From positions 1 to 45,620 of the forward strand of contig CANQUX010000013.1 in assembly GCA_947627155.1 (NCBI GenBank): a stretch of DNA of 45,620 nt, in the 5' to 3' direction. The stretch comes from an uncultured Alphaproteobacteria bacterium (GTDB lineage Bacteria; Pseudomonadota; Alphaproteobacteria; CAAHEQ01; UBA3637). The position numbers and the translations under genes are program-made. Within the stretch, counting starts at the first letter, position 1. Every line of letters starts with the position of its first letter. Of the stretch, positions 27,450 to 35,585 are shown in pieces. The notes below the pieces were generated by a model. The model saw only the letters and a program-made list of their open reading frames with translations. It did no database searches and was not told where the DNA came from.

Positions 27450-27619
27450 TTAACGTTCGCTATTTTTCCATATTATACTATGTCTTTTTTAAATGCAATC
27501 TTTTTTAAAACTTTTGTTTAAAAAAATAAGTTTTTGAGTAAATTAGTTCAATTTTCTTAAAATCGGCTTTTGATACGTTTTTTTGTTGGTATTTAGCGAA
27601 CGCTATCTTTCAATATTAT
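27450..27619. repeat. Paired 27-bp direct repeats upstream of the recombinase gene
   Basis: Copies at 27450-27476 and 27593-27619 match at 22 of 27 positions. Shared parts are TTA, CGCTAT, TTTC and ATATTAT. Each is centred on a short palindrome (CGTTCG in the first, CGAACG in the second), so the cores are also inverted relative to each other (CGTTCGCTA and TAGCGAACG). They lie 143 bp apart, 57 bp before the recombinase start. They could be recombination subsites or operators for autoregulation. The rest of this 290-base gap is AT-rich with no gene. Confidence 0.65.
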
Positions 27620-27675
27620 TTCAGAAAACTATATGACTTCTGTTTCATAAACAAGTTAAACAAGGAGTTCAAAAA

Positions 27676-28269
27676 ATGACAGTTTATGCTTATATTCGAG
27701 TTTCAACCGATCGTCAGAATAACGATAATCAGCGGTTTCAAATTATAAATTATTGCAAAGAAAAAAATTTAAACATTGATTCTTGGATTGAAGAAATTAT
27801 TTCAACCGGAGAGGTTTTGAAAAAAAGAAAATTATCGCTTCTTTTAAAAAAAGTAAAGGAAAACGATATTTTAATAACTTGTGAAATATCCCGCTTGGGA
27901 AGAAATCTCTTTGAAGTGATGGAAATTTTATCAACGTGTATGAAAAAAGGGTGTCGTGTTTGGACCATTAAAGATTGTTATACGCTCGGAAATGATATTC
28001 AAAGCAAAGTGTTGGCTTTTGCCTTTGCCTTGGCGGCAGAAATTGAAAAACAGCTGATATCGCAACGAACAAAACAATCTTTGGCGCGTCGTAAAGCGGA
28101 AGGAAAGCCGATCGGTCGCATGAAGGGGGCTAAAAATAAAACGCACAAGTTGGACGGTAAAGAAGAACAAATTGAAGATTTGTTTAAAAAAGGTGTTCCG
28201 ATTGCGCAAATTGCCCGGATGATGAAATGTCATCGCGATACGATTTCACATTTTTTAAAACCCTTTTAA
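27676..28269 (+). CDS. Serine recombinase, Mpi/Pin-type DNA invertase family
   Basis: 197 residues. The resolvase/invertase catalytic domain starts with VYAYIRVSTDRQ, placing the nucleophile at Ser10. Conserved arginines are in CEISRLGRNLFEVMEIL (near 70-86), and the E helix region reads [40 protein letters not shown] helix-turn-helix DNA-binding domain follows (GVPIAQIARMMKCHRDTISHFL, near 173-194). The WIEE..., VWTIKDCYTLG and AFAFALAAEIE blocks resemble Bacteroides master invertase Mpi. Its role is inferred to be inversion of nearby promoter segments; resolution of replicons is possible. A GGAG ribosome site precedes the ATG. A hairpin near 28323-28348 may end the transcript. Confidence 0.9.
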   Translation: MTVYAYIRVSTDRQNNDNQRFQIINYCKEKNLNIDSWIEEIISTGEVLKKRKLSLLLKKVKENDILITCEISRLGRNLFEVMEILSTCMKKGCRVWTIKDCYTLGNDIQSKVLAFAFALAAEIEKQLISQRTKQSLARRKAEGKPIGRMKGAKNKTHKLDGKEEQIEDLFKKGVPIAQIARMMKCHRDTISHFLKPF

Positions 28270-28487
28270 AGCAATCGGTTTGTTTTTTCATATGTGTAGG
28301 AAAATAAAATTGTGTTATTAACTTTCCTTCCCCGGTGACGGAGGGAAATGTTTTCTCTCTGTTTTTAGCTGATGAACAAAGATGATTATGTGCGGTTTTT
28401 CTTTTTTCGACGGGAAGTGCTGTTTCGTTTTTGTGGAATAGTGCGGTGGGATGAAAACAAGAAAAATAAATGATGCAAATTTTCTGC

Positions 28488-28516
28488 TTGACATTGATAT
28501 GAAAAGCTTTTATTCT
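28488..28516 (+). promoter_or_regulatory. Strong promoter of an orphan RNA gene
   Basis: Perfect TTGACA (28488-28493), a 17-base spacer and TATTCT (28511-28516). No credible start codon with a ribosome site follows before the terminator at 28703. Confidence 0.75.
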
Positions 28517-28522
28517 GAAAAT

Positions 28523-28729
28523 AAGGCAAGTGATGTGTGCCCCGAGGTGTGACAACCTCATCAAAGGTGTCCTTGGAAAAGGACAGATTGCGAGTCTTGT
28601 TTTTTTATAAACAAGGTAAGTAATTGAACGACCGGAAGGTGGTAGAATAGCCTTTTGGTCAATATATCGCACTATTTCCTTTGAGTAGTTGTCAACTTCC
28701 GGTCGCCTCTCATCAAGGCGATTTTTTTT
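28523..28729 (+). ncRNA. Candidate small structured RNA of about 207 nt, unassigned
   Basis: It begins after a strong promoter and ends in a hairpin terminator (TCGCCT 28703-28708, AGGCGA 28716-28721, eight T). Stems seen: GAGGT/ACCTC near 28544-28559; GTCCTT/AAGGAC (28569-28574/28579-28584) capped by a GGAA tetraloop; CTTGTTT/AAACAAG (28596-28602/28609-28615); GACCGGAAG/CTTCCGGTC (28630-28638/28696-28704), enclosing about 57 nt. The last 3' strand overlaps the terminator stem, so the two may be alternatives. I compared it mentally with 6S, SRP, RNase P and tmRNA and saw none of their signatures. It lies between the recombinase and the inverted-repeat segment. Confidence 0.65.
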
Positions 28730-28744
28730 GAATCTATATCAAAA

Positions 28745-28901
28745 AAACGTACGATTTTTGCAACACTTTTTTTTGATTTTTTCAAAAAAAATTTAATTAA
28801 GGGGAAAACAAATGCAATATCAAACGGTTATAACAAGGCCATTTCACCAAAATTTAAGGGTAATTTTACCTCCGAATCCGCGTTGCATTAAAGGTACGTT
28901 T
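28745..28901 (+). promoter_or_regulatory. 157-bp inverted-repeat-bounded promoter segment, copy 1
   Basis: The 22-bp ends at 28745-28766 and 28880-28901 are imperfect inverted repeats (17 of 22), sharing AAACGTAC and TGCAAC. The inner end contains -35 TTGCAT (28883-28888), and -10 TATACT (28907-28912) lies just outside with an 18-base spacer. The same two ends recur at 44082-44235 before the GT32 gene. The ends' core AAACGTACG resembles what I recall of the Mpi inverted-repeat core in Bacteroides (ARACGTWCGT). It could be an invertible promoter or a pair of operators. The left end continues into TTTTTTTT, identical in both copies. Confidence 0.65.
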
Positions 28902-28939
28902 AATTGTATACTGTTTGTATAATGAAAGGGAGTCGGAAA

Positions 28940-30427
28940 ATGACAAAGCAACTCAAAAAACAATTTAAAAATCAATCGCAAAGCGGCCGATCAATGATTG
29001 AAATGCTGGGCGTGTTGGCGATTATTGCTATTCTGTCCATTGGCGGAATCGTGGGCTATAAATTAGCAATGAATTATTATCAAGCAGACCAAATAGCCAA
29101 TGAAATTAACTTAATGCGCAACGATTTAAAAGTTAAATACGCTTTGGGGAATGAAGAATTGTTACTCGGGGATCCTTATGATGATACACCCGCAGATGAA
29201 AATTACAGCGGGCATTTATCAACACAATATGATCGTTATCCTGTTGATTATGATTGCATCCGCAAAGACAAAACAGAATTTTATAACTGCCGTGAAGCAG
29301 ATGCTTATTATATTAAAGTCGGAAATGTTTCGAAAGGGGTTTGTAAACCGCTTACAACACTTGTTAATGGCATGGACGGCTTAATGTATATGGAAATTAA
29401 CAAAGAAGTTTATAAAGAAGGTGATTTATGTTCAAGTGATGAAGCCAATGAATTTTACATTCAGTTTGATGCGGAAGAAGTAAACGGAAATTATGATTCG
29501 AATCGTCCGGAAGGTTGGTGCGCCAAAGATGAAGATTGTGACACTTCAAGACCTATTTGTGATGTAGAAAATAATGAATGTGTGGAATGTATAGATCATA
29601 CGGATTGCAAAGATTTAAGCAAACCCCGTTGCAATGATGAGCTGGGTAATTGTGAATCGTGTCCGCCTGCAACACCTAAATGGAACGGCAGTCAATGCGT
29701 GCAGTGCTTAACATATAATGATTGTACAAATTCTGAAACACCAAAATGTGATGAAAGTACAAACACATGTGTAGCGTGTCCGCCAAGATCGATTTTTTAT
29801 GAGGGCGAATGTTATCCTTATGAATGCCGAACAAATAAAGATTGCAACCCCAACGGCGGATTTGAAAATTATTGCCATATGGAAAGAGGATATGATAAAC
29901 AGCAAGAGTTTTATGATGGGGATAGCAGTTATGATTCAGGAAAATGCCGAAGTGTGAGCGGAGATTTGGATAAACAGTTAACAATTACCACTCCCTCCGG
30001 TAAGACTATAACAACCTACGGATCGAGTCAAGTAATGACGTGGTGGAGTACTTGTCGGTTCTGCGCGGCACATGCCGGTGAATCGGATGCGGCGTGTGAG
30101 GCACCAACACAAGCTGAGCCGGATTTTATGGCGGGATATGATATGTTGGAATGTGCAGATGAAATTGTAAAAACCAAGAATAACAATTATTGTCATGCAA
30201 CGAAAGTAGGGCATACAAATAGCGTAGAAGGCAATATTTCAAGCGTATATACCCAAATTCAACAGTATTATGGATATTCATATTTTCCTTGGTTTAAAGA
30301 GAGTTATTCGCTCGATTATGTTTTTGGTCTTTTGAGCAACGGACAGGTGGATCTCAGCACGCGCCATGATGATGACACTTTTGCGCGACGCCATCCTCTA
30401 TGTGTGACGAAAGCGGGGGCTCATTAA
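28940..30427 (+). CDS. Pilin-like protein with Cys-rich stalk
   Basis: 495 residues from the ATG at 28940 (GGGAG ribosome site). A type IV prepilin-like N-terminus is clear: a short basic leader, then GRSMIEMLGVLAIIAILSIGGIVGY with Glu at the usual position 5 after the predicted cleavage before Ser or Met. Residues about 60-180 match the same region of the 44454 protein (YPVDYDC, EADAYYIKVGNVSKGVCKPL). Residues about 190-310 are a cysteine-rich run of short C-x4-5-C modules (DCDTSRPICDVENNECVEC). The C-terminus contains MTWWSTCRFCAAH, like the lectin-type block of the other copy. It is probably exported by a type II/IV pilus system and displayed as an adhesin; no pilus machinery lies in the window. 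Confidence 0.8.
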   Translation: MTKQLKKQFKNQSQSGRSMIEMLGVLAIIAILSIGGIVGYKLAMNYYQADQIANEINLMRNDLKVKYALGNEELLLGDPYDDTPADENYSGHLSTQYDRYPVDYDCIRKDKTEFYNCREADAYYIKVGNVSKGVCKPLTTLVNGMDGLMYMEINKEVYKEGDLCSSDEANEFYIQFDAEEVNGNYDSNRPEGWCAKDEDCDTSRPICDVENNECVECIDHTDCKDLSKPRCNDELGNCESCPPATPKWNGSQCVQCLTYNDCTNSETPKCDESTNTCVACPPRSIFYEGECYPYECRTNKDCNPNGGFENYCHMERGYDKQQEFYDGDSSYDSGKCRSVSGDLDKQLTITTPSGKTITTYGSSQVMTWWSTCRFCAAHAGESDAACEAPTQAEPDFMAGYDMLECADEIVKTKNNNYCHATKVGHTNSVEGNISSVYTQIQQYYGYSYFPWFKESYSLDYVFGLLSNGQVDLSTRHDDDTFARRHPLCVTKAGAH

Positions 30428-30430
30428 GAA

Positions 30431-30668
30431 TAATACGCGCAGCGCAAACAGGGTTTTTGAGATACAAACAAGGCCTTTTTATGCAATCGCAGCTCCATAT
30501 GAATCAAACGTGATTAAAGTTTATTTGACAAATAATCAATAAACGCAACAGTTCAATTGGGTTGATAACGAATATGACGCGGATATTGTTGTTTACAAAA
30601 CAAATGCCGGAAGCCATGCCGGATGGAATAAAGATTATCAGTTGTTTCAGCTAAAATTGAAGCAATAA
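30431..30668 (+). pseudogene. Decayed small gene with an in-frame stop
   Basis: One frame reads RVFEIQTRPFYAIAAPYESN then VIKVYLTNNQ, a TAA at 30540-30542, then FNWVDNEYDADIVVYKT and NAGSHAGWNKDYQLFQLKLK up to a stop at 30666. The composition and the V-D-x-E-Y-x-A-D pattern suggest a real protein, perhaps of the short DUF6150 type, but that match is from memory and weak. No start codon with a ribosome site was found. Confidence 0.4.
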
Positions 30669-30680
30669 TTAAGGGGACAT

Positions 30681-30956
30681 AAAAAAACGGGGTATCCTGT
30701 TGCTGGGAACCCCGCAAACCCCACCGCTCTGCTCATTTGAGAACGGAATTGATGGTCATTCGGCTACATTAAGCAGCTTTGGCGACCGGAGCAAAATTAT
30801 CATTTGCGTTTATATTTTCAGCCCGATAACGGTGGTACAATACCGGATACAAGAAAAAGCCTTTATTATGCGTGTCGATCCTGTTTCACCCCCATTGGTG
30901 GAGGTGTCGGGTACCGCCCCCGAGTCCACAGACATCTATTCTGCTTTTCGTTTAGC
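30681..30956 (-). ncRNA. ssrA: tmRNA, permuted two-piece form
   Basis: tmRNA rescues stalled ribosomes and adds a degradation tag. On the minus strand the acceptor piece comes first and ends in CACCTCCACCA (3' A at 30896). After only two bases (30894-30895) the coding piece starts with GGGGGTGAAACAGGATCGAC (5' G at 30893), whose GGGGGTG pairs with CACCTCC. The tag frame, complement of 30769-30807, reads ANDNFAPVAKAA and a stop. A terminator follows (CGGGGT/ACCCCG, complement of 30688-30714, then seven T). The T-arm has the stem TCGGG/CCCGA with loop GGCGGTA rather than TTCGANT. The order acceptor-then-coding is that of alphaproteobacteria. The 5' boundary of the acceptor piece is uncertain. 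Confidence 0.93.
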
Positions 30957-31069
30957 ATCATAGTCAAAATTGCTTTGACAAAAAAAAGTATAACCCGTTT
31001 TTGAGAAAAAATCAAGATTTTTTATGATAAACTTTGTTCGAGTCTGCCGTTACACAAAACAGAACCCCT

Positions 31070-31100
31070 AAAAAAAACCTCCCGCAAAACGCAAGGAGGC
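31070..31100 (-). terminator. Terminator of tuf
   Basis: GCCTCC and GGAGG (complement of 31078-31100), followed on the minus strand by seven T, 26 bases after the tuf stop codon. Confidence 0.8.
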
Positions 31101-31125
31101 TTTTTTTAAGTGAACGTGTTCGCTT

Positions 31126-32316
31126 TTATTTGTCGATTTTAGCAACGACACCGGCGCCAACCGTGTGGCCGCCTTCACGAATAGCAAAACGTAAACCTTC
31201 GTCCATGGCAACCGGCACGATTAATGTGACTTTTAATTTCACATTATCACCCGGCATAACCATTTCAACACCGGCCGGTAATTCAATTGTACCGGTCACG
31301 TCTGTTGTACGGAAATAGAATTGCGGACGATAGTTTGCAAAGAACGGTGTATGACGACCGCCTTCTTCTTTGCTCAACACATAAACTTCGGATTCGAACG
31401 TTGTGTGCGGGGTGATTGTTCCCGGAGCAGCCAAAACCTGACCGCGTTCCACTTCGTCCCGTTTTGTACCGCGGAGCAAGACACCGATGTTATCGCCGGC
31501 TTCACCTTGATCCAACAATTTACGGAACATTTCAATACCCGTGCAGGTTGTTTTTGTTGTCGGACGCAAACCGACGATTTCAACTTCTTCGCCCACTTTT
31601 AACGTACCGCGTTCCACACGACCCGTCACAACCGTACCACGGCCGGAAATGGAGAACACGTCTTCAATCGGCATTAAGAACGGTTTGTCTTTCGGACGTT
31701 CCGGTTGCGGAATGTAATCATCAACAGCGTTCATTAAAGCAATAATGGACTCTTTGCCCATTTTCGGATCGCCGCCGTCCAAAGCAACTTTGGCAGAACC
31801 GCGAATGATAGGAATATCATCACCCGGGAATTGATAGGAAGACAGTAATTCACGAACTTCCATTTCCACCAAGTCTAATAATTCGGCATCGTCAACCATA
31901 TCAACTTTGTTCATGTAAACAACAATGGCAGGCACACCCACCTGACGAGCCAACAAAATGTGTTCGCGTGTTTGTGGCATCGGACCGTCGGCAGCGGAAA
32001 CCACCAAAATAGCACCGTCCATTTGAGCGGCACCCGTAATCATGTTTTTAACATAGTCGGCGTGACCCGGGCAGTCAACGTGCGCATAGTGCCGTTTGGC
32101 TGTTTCATATTCAACGTGTGACGTTGAAATGGTAATACCGCGAGCGCGTTCTTCCGGAGCTTTATCGATGTTTGCATAATCAACGAATGCAGCGCCGCCT
32201 TGTTCAGCCAAAACTTTTGTAATGGCTGCCGTTAATGTTGTTTTACCGTGGTCAACGTGGCCGATTGTGCCGATGTTGCAGTGCGGTTTTGTTCTTTCAA
32301 ATTTTTCTTTACTCAT
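31126..32316 (-). CDS. tuf: Elongation factor Tu
   Basis: 396 residues, the exact family length. EF-Tu delivers aminoacyl-tRNA to the ribosome in its GTP form. G1 GHVDHGKTT (residues 19-27), switch [11 protein letters not shown]3 [11 protein letters not shown]4 NKVDMVDD, and G5 GSAKVAL (near 173) are all intact. Domains 2 and 3 are complete to VAKIDK. It lies 62 bases downstream of tRNA-Gly and tRNA-Tyr, the same arrangement as the tRNA-tufB operon of other proteobacteria, and is probably co-transcribed from the promoter at 32588. Confidence 0.98.
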   Translation of the reverse strand: MSKEKFERTKPHCNIGTIGHVDHGKTTLTAAITKVLAEQGGAAFVDYANIDKAPEERARGITISTSHVEYETAKRHYAHVDCPGHADYVKNMITGAAQMDGAILVVSAADGPMPQTREHILLARQVGVPAIVVYMNKVDMVDDAELLDLVEMEVRELLSSYQFPGDDIPIIRGSAKVALDGGDPKMGKESIIALMNAVDDYIPQPERPKDKPFLMPIEDVFSISGRGTVVTGRVERGTLKVGEEVEIVGLRPTTKTTCTGIEMFRKLLDQGEAGDNIGVLLRGTKRDEVERGQVLAAPGTITPHTTFESEVYVLSKEEGGRHTPFFANYRPQFYFRTTDVTGTIELPAGVEMVMPGDNVKLKVTLIVPVAMDEGLRFAIREGGHTVGAGVVAKIDK

Positions 32317-32378
32317 TATTTAATTTCCTTAACTGATCAGTGTTAAAAAATAAATCCTCTTGCGGAGGACCCCTTAAT

Positions 32379-32452
<74 letters not shown>

Positions 32453-32463
32453 AATCGGGTCTT

Positions 32464-32549
32464 TGGTGGAAGGGGAAAGATTCGAACTTTCGTAGACATA
32501 AGTCGGCAGATTTACAGTCTGCTGCCATTAACCACTCGGCCACCCTTCC
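32464..32549 (-). tRNA. tRNA-Tyr (anticodon GTA)
   Basis: The minus strand begins GGAAGGGTGGCCGAGTGGTT. The anticodon loop CTGTAAA gives GTA. It has the long class II variable arm, a T-arm with AGTTCGAATCT, and an encoded CCA. It precedes tRNA-Gly and tuf. Confidence 0.96.
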
Positions 32550-32587
32550 GGCCCAATAGACACTCTTGCTTTACACAAGAGGAATAC

Positions 32588-32616
32588 ATTATGCCGTTAA
32601 TTCAAAAAATTGTCAA
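32588..32616 (-). promoter_or_regulatory. Promoter of the tRNA-Tyr, tRNA-Gly, tuf transcript
   Basis: Minus-strand TTGACA (32611-32616), a 17-base spacer and CATAAT (32588-32593), about 39 bases before tRNA-Tyr. A small inverted repeat (CTCTTGTG and CAAGAG) lies in between. Confidence 0.75.
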
Positions 32617-32696
32617 GCACTTTTTTCGAAAAATAATTTAATTTGACGGTTTGTGTTTTTTTTAGCAAATAATTCAACAGATTATATGGCATAAAA

Positions 32697-34508
32697 TCAT
32701 TCGGGAAGGGCTTCCGAGCGTACACTTTCGAATAAAACGCCCGACCAGGCATTTTTATATAATGTTTTGCCTTGAATTTTAAAAGTTAGTGTTAAATAAT
32801 TGTTTTGAATCATCTCGGGCGTTATTTTTAAAACGGTTTCAGGTGTTTGATCGGCATTAAAAACCCAATCGGCCAGTCGGGTATGATCGGCATAAACCGT
32901 TATTTCTTTTTCCGAAACGCCGAACAGAGGCGCCTGTAATGAAAAACGTAATAGAAAAGGAGCCGAAAACCCGAGTTTCAGTTTTATTCGAACCGTGTTC
33001 GAATCGCTCCAATATTGATTTAAAACAAGCTCCTGTAATCCTTTTGCCGCTATTTTTTCAAATAAATCGGTGGAAAAAACAAGTGTTTCACCAAGGCTTA
33101 TCGCCGTTAAATTTTCCGGCGCATCAAAAATATCGGCGGATAATTCATTGCCGAAAGAGGCATATTTATCGGATCGACACGACAATAAAAACTCAAAATC
33201 GGTTATTTTTTCATACAACGTTTTTTCCGCCCGATAAAGAGAACGCCCCAAGCCGTATGTACCGTTAAAATCAACGCCGAGTGCATCTAAAATTGTGGGA
33301 GCAATGTCTAAATTCGTAAATGAATGAATAAACGGTGTTTGATTGTTTTGCGGATTAATAACGGTGAAATAAATTTCACGATGCGGCAGCTTTTCCAATA
33401 AAGAATCGATGTTGGTGGACGAAACCAAATGATCGCCCATCACCACAACGGTTGTGTTTTGATAAAACGGTTGTTGTTTTATCCAGTCAATCAAGGCAAC
33501 TACTGCCGAATCCGAGCAAATAACCGCATCGCGATAGTCATGATATTTTTCCCGACACGTCGGATTTAAATGGCCGCGCGGTTGATGTGTATCGGCTTGA
33601 ATTGTTGTTAAGAAAAACGGCTGATTCATTTGCGCCAAACGCGTTAATTCATCTTGCACCGCCCGATAAAAAGCCTGATCGTTTAATCCCCATTCCGATT
33701 GAGAATTATCATCATATTTGTCTTTCAGCTCTTTATAGCCTATCGCTTTTTGAAAACCGTGACGCAATGCAAAATGATTTGTTCCCGTAAACTGAACGGC
33801 TGCGGCCTTCATTAACACGTTTTGATAGCCTTGCTGCGCCAATTGTTCCGGCCAGCAAACCAAATTCGGCATAAACTCTTTGAAAGAAGATAAATTGATA
33901 AAGTGATTGTTTAATTTTAACGGCACACCGCACAAAGCCGACATTAAACTGGTAATGGTCCAACCGGTTTGCTTTAATTGATAAAAGCCATTAAAAGAAG
34001 TGTTTTCGTTTTGAATACGTGTTAATTTCGGCGATAAATTTTCACCGAAAACCGATTTGTTTTGAAACGATTTTTCATAAGATTCCAAAATAATGAAAAT
34101 CAGATTACGGTTATTTGCCCGAAGGTTCGGCACCGTATAATTTTCTTCATAAAGTTGACTTTTTGTTGCTTGCGCCCGAATAAAATCAACCAAATGCCAG
34201 ATGGAGCAGGGATATGACAAAAGCAAAATTGTTCCGAGCGGCAAAAGAAAAAGAATCTGTTTCGGGCAAACTTGTTTGAGAACGGATAAAAGAATAAATC
34301 CGAAAATCGAACCGATAAAAAACACCGTAACAAAACCGCTGATTATCAATTGAACGGCAACGCCCTCCAGCGGTTGCGTTAAATTTAAAATAACCTGTTC
34401 CCATTCGACAACGCCGAAATAGAGACGCGCCCAAACGGCGGCAATAAAAATATAGACGCTTAAAAAAAAGAAAAAACACAACAAATAAAACAGCGTTTTT
34501 TTAATCAT
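32697..34508 (-). CDS. Phosphoglycerol transferase (OpgB/LTA synthase-like, alkaline phosphatase superfamily)
   Basis: About 603 residues from the ATG at 34508, which overlaps the stop codon of the upstream glycosyltransferase by 8 bases. A TTG at 34535 would add nine residues. Three or four membrane helices occupy residues 1-125 (LFYLLCFFFFLSVYIFIAAVW onward). The periplasmic catalytic domain shows FIILESYEKSF (metal ligand Glu), QTGWTITSLMSALCGVPL (nucleophile Thr region) and VVMGDHLVSS (metal ligands Asp-His). The TGWTI...CGVPL block is characteristic of MdoB/OpgB. It should transfer a phosphoglycerol or similar alcohol phosphate from lipid to an envelope glycan. Pairing with a GtrB-like enzyme supports glycan decoration. 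Confidence 0.85.
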   Translation of the reverse strand: MIKKTLFYLLCFFFFLSVYIFIAAVWARLYFGVVEWEQVILNLTQPLEGVAVQLIISGFVTVFFIGSIFGFILLSVLKQVCPKQILFLLPLGTILLLSYPCSIWHLVDFIRAQATKSQLYEENYTVPNLRANNRNLIFIILESYEKSFQNKSVFGENLSPKLTRIQNENTSFNGFYQLKQTGWTITSLMSALCGVPLKLNNHFINLSSFKEFMPNLVCWPEQLAQQGYQNVLMKAAAVQFTGTNHFALRHGFQKAIGYKELKDKYDDNSQSEWGLNDQAFYRAVQDELTRLAQMNQPFFLTTIQADTHQPRGHLNPTCREKYHDYRDAVICSDSAVVALIDWIKQQPFYQNTTVVVMGDHLVSSTNIDSLLEKLPHREIYFTVINPQNNQTPFIHSFTNLDIAPTILDALGVDFNGTYGLGRSLYRAEKTLYEKITDFEFLLSCRSDKYASFGNELSADIFDAPENLTAISLGETLVFSTDLFEKIAAKGLQELVLNQYWSDSNTVRIKLKLGFSAPFLLRFSLQAPLFGVSEKEITVYADHTRLADWVFNADQTPETVLKITPEMIQNNYLTLTFKIQGKTLYKNAWSGVLFESVRSEALPE

Positions 34509-35445
34509 CTTTCGAAAGCGTGGATTGCGAAACAAGATAAGACGGCCGATGTTTTGTTTCCAAATAAATCAGCCCCAAATATTCCCCTAAAATTCCGATA
34601 ATAATAAGCTGAATACCGCCGATAATTAAAACGGAAACCAAAACCGATGCCCAGCCGGAAACAACAAACATATCGGTAAAAATTTTCATATATAAAACAT
34701 AGCAGGCATATAAAAAACCGATGGTGGTTGTGATAAAACCCAAAACGGAGGCCAATCGCAGCGGCATAATTCCGAAAGAAGTAATACCCGACCAGGCAAG
34801 CATGATCATACGCCGCAACGTATAGCTGCTTTGGCCTTTAAATCGTTTTGCCACCTGATAGGGCAGAAAAACCTGCTTATAACCCATCCAATAAATATAC
34901 CCGCGCAAAAATAAATTGCGTTCCGTTGTTTTTTTAAGCGCCGTTACCACTTTTTTATCCAGCAGGCGAAAATCGGCGCACCCACGCGGCACATGAATAT
35001 TCGTCATAAAGCCCAATATGCTGTAAAACAAGTTTGATGTTTTGCGTTTCAGCCATGATTGATTTTTGTTTTCCTGCCGAAGCGTATTTACAATTTCGGC
35101 ACCCGAAAGCCATGCATCAATCATTTGAGGAATCATGGCAACGGGGTGTTGCAAATCGGCATCCATGGTAATAACGCAATCACCCGACGCATAATCCAAG
35201 CCGGCACGCAACGCACTTTGATGTCCGAAGTTGCGCGAAAAAGAAATATAATGCACCCATGGTGTTTTTTGATGCATTTTTTGCAAAATCGATAATGTTT
35301 CGTCTTTGGAGCCGTCATTAACGAAAATCACTTCATAAGACGGATATTTTTTTAATATCGGCAATAATTGCCTTAACATTTCTTCAATGTTTTGAGCTTC
35401 GTTATAGGCCGGTAAAACAACCGAGACTTTAAAATTTTTTTTCAT
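34501..35445 (-). CDS. GtrB/ArnC-like polyprenyl-phosphate glycosyltransferase (GT2)
   Basis: 314 residues. It links a sugar from a nucleotide donor to undecaprenyl phosphate on the cytoplasmic face. The GT2 fold is clear: VVLPAYNEAQNIEEML (residues 8-23), FVNDGSKDET near 41-50, the DxD-type ITMDADLQHP near 94-103, and YTLRRMIMLAWSGITSFG before two C-terminal membrane helices (LRLASVLGFITTTIGFLYACYVLYM and SVLVSVLIIGGIQLIIIGILGEYLGLIYLETK). Its stop codon overlaps the start of the phosphoglycerol transferase gene, so the two are translationally coupled. Confidence 0.92.
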   Translation of the reverse strand: MKKNFKVSVVLPAYNEAQNIEEMLRQLLPILKKYPSYEVIFVNDGSKDETLSILQKMHQKTPWVHYISFSRNFGHQSALRAGLDYASGDCVITMDADLQHPVAMIPQMIDAWLSGAEIVNTLRQENKNQSWLKRKTSNLFYSILGFMTNIHVPRGCADFRLLDKKVVTALKKTTERNLFLRGYIYWMGYKQVFLPYQVAKRFKGQSSYTLRRMIMLAWSGITSFGIMPLRLASVLGFITTTIGFLYACYVLYMKIFTDMFVVSGWASVLVSVLIIGGIQLIIIGILGEYLGLIYLETKHRPSYLVSQSTLSKDD

Positions 35446-35535
35446 TTTGCTCTCCCCGCTTTCTTGATGAAACTTTTTGTATGTTACAATAAATTTTTTA
35501 AAAATACAACTTTTTTATGTCAAAAAACAAATGTT

Positions 35536-35564
35536 TTGACAATTTTATTTTTTCGGTTTATGTT
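35536..35564 (+). promoter_or_regulatory. Promoter of rlmB
   Basis: TTGACA (35536-35541), a 17-base spacer and TATGTT (35559-35564), 21 bases before the ATG at 35586. Confidence 0.65.
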
Positions 35565-35585
35565 ATACGCAAAGGATTTTTTGAT

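Noticed and set aside
28523-28729. 6S RNA, SRP RNA or group II intron identity for the orphan RNA
   Set aside because: The 5' and 3' ends do not pair as in 6S. The SRP core GGAAGCAGC is absent. GTGTGCCC near 28540 resembles an intron start, but no domain V-like hairpin or reverse transcriptase is present.
28812-28920. 36-codon reading frame MQYQTVITRPFHQN... inside the inverted-repeat segment
   Set aside because: It has a plausible AAGGGG ribosome site, but it runs through the right inverted repeat and the promoter. Its sequence looks like chance translation, and the other segment copy lacks it.
30700-30963. 87-codon plus-strand reading frame
   Set aside because: It is the complement of the tmRNA gene and has no ribosome site.
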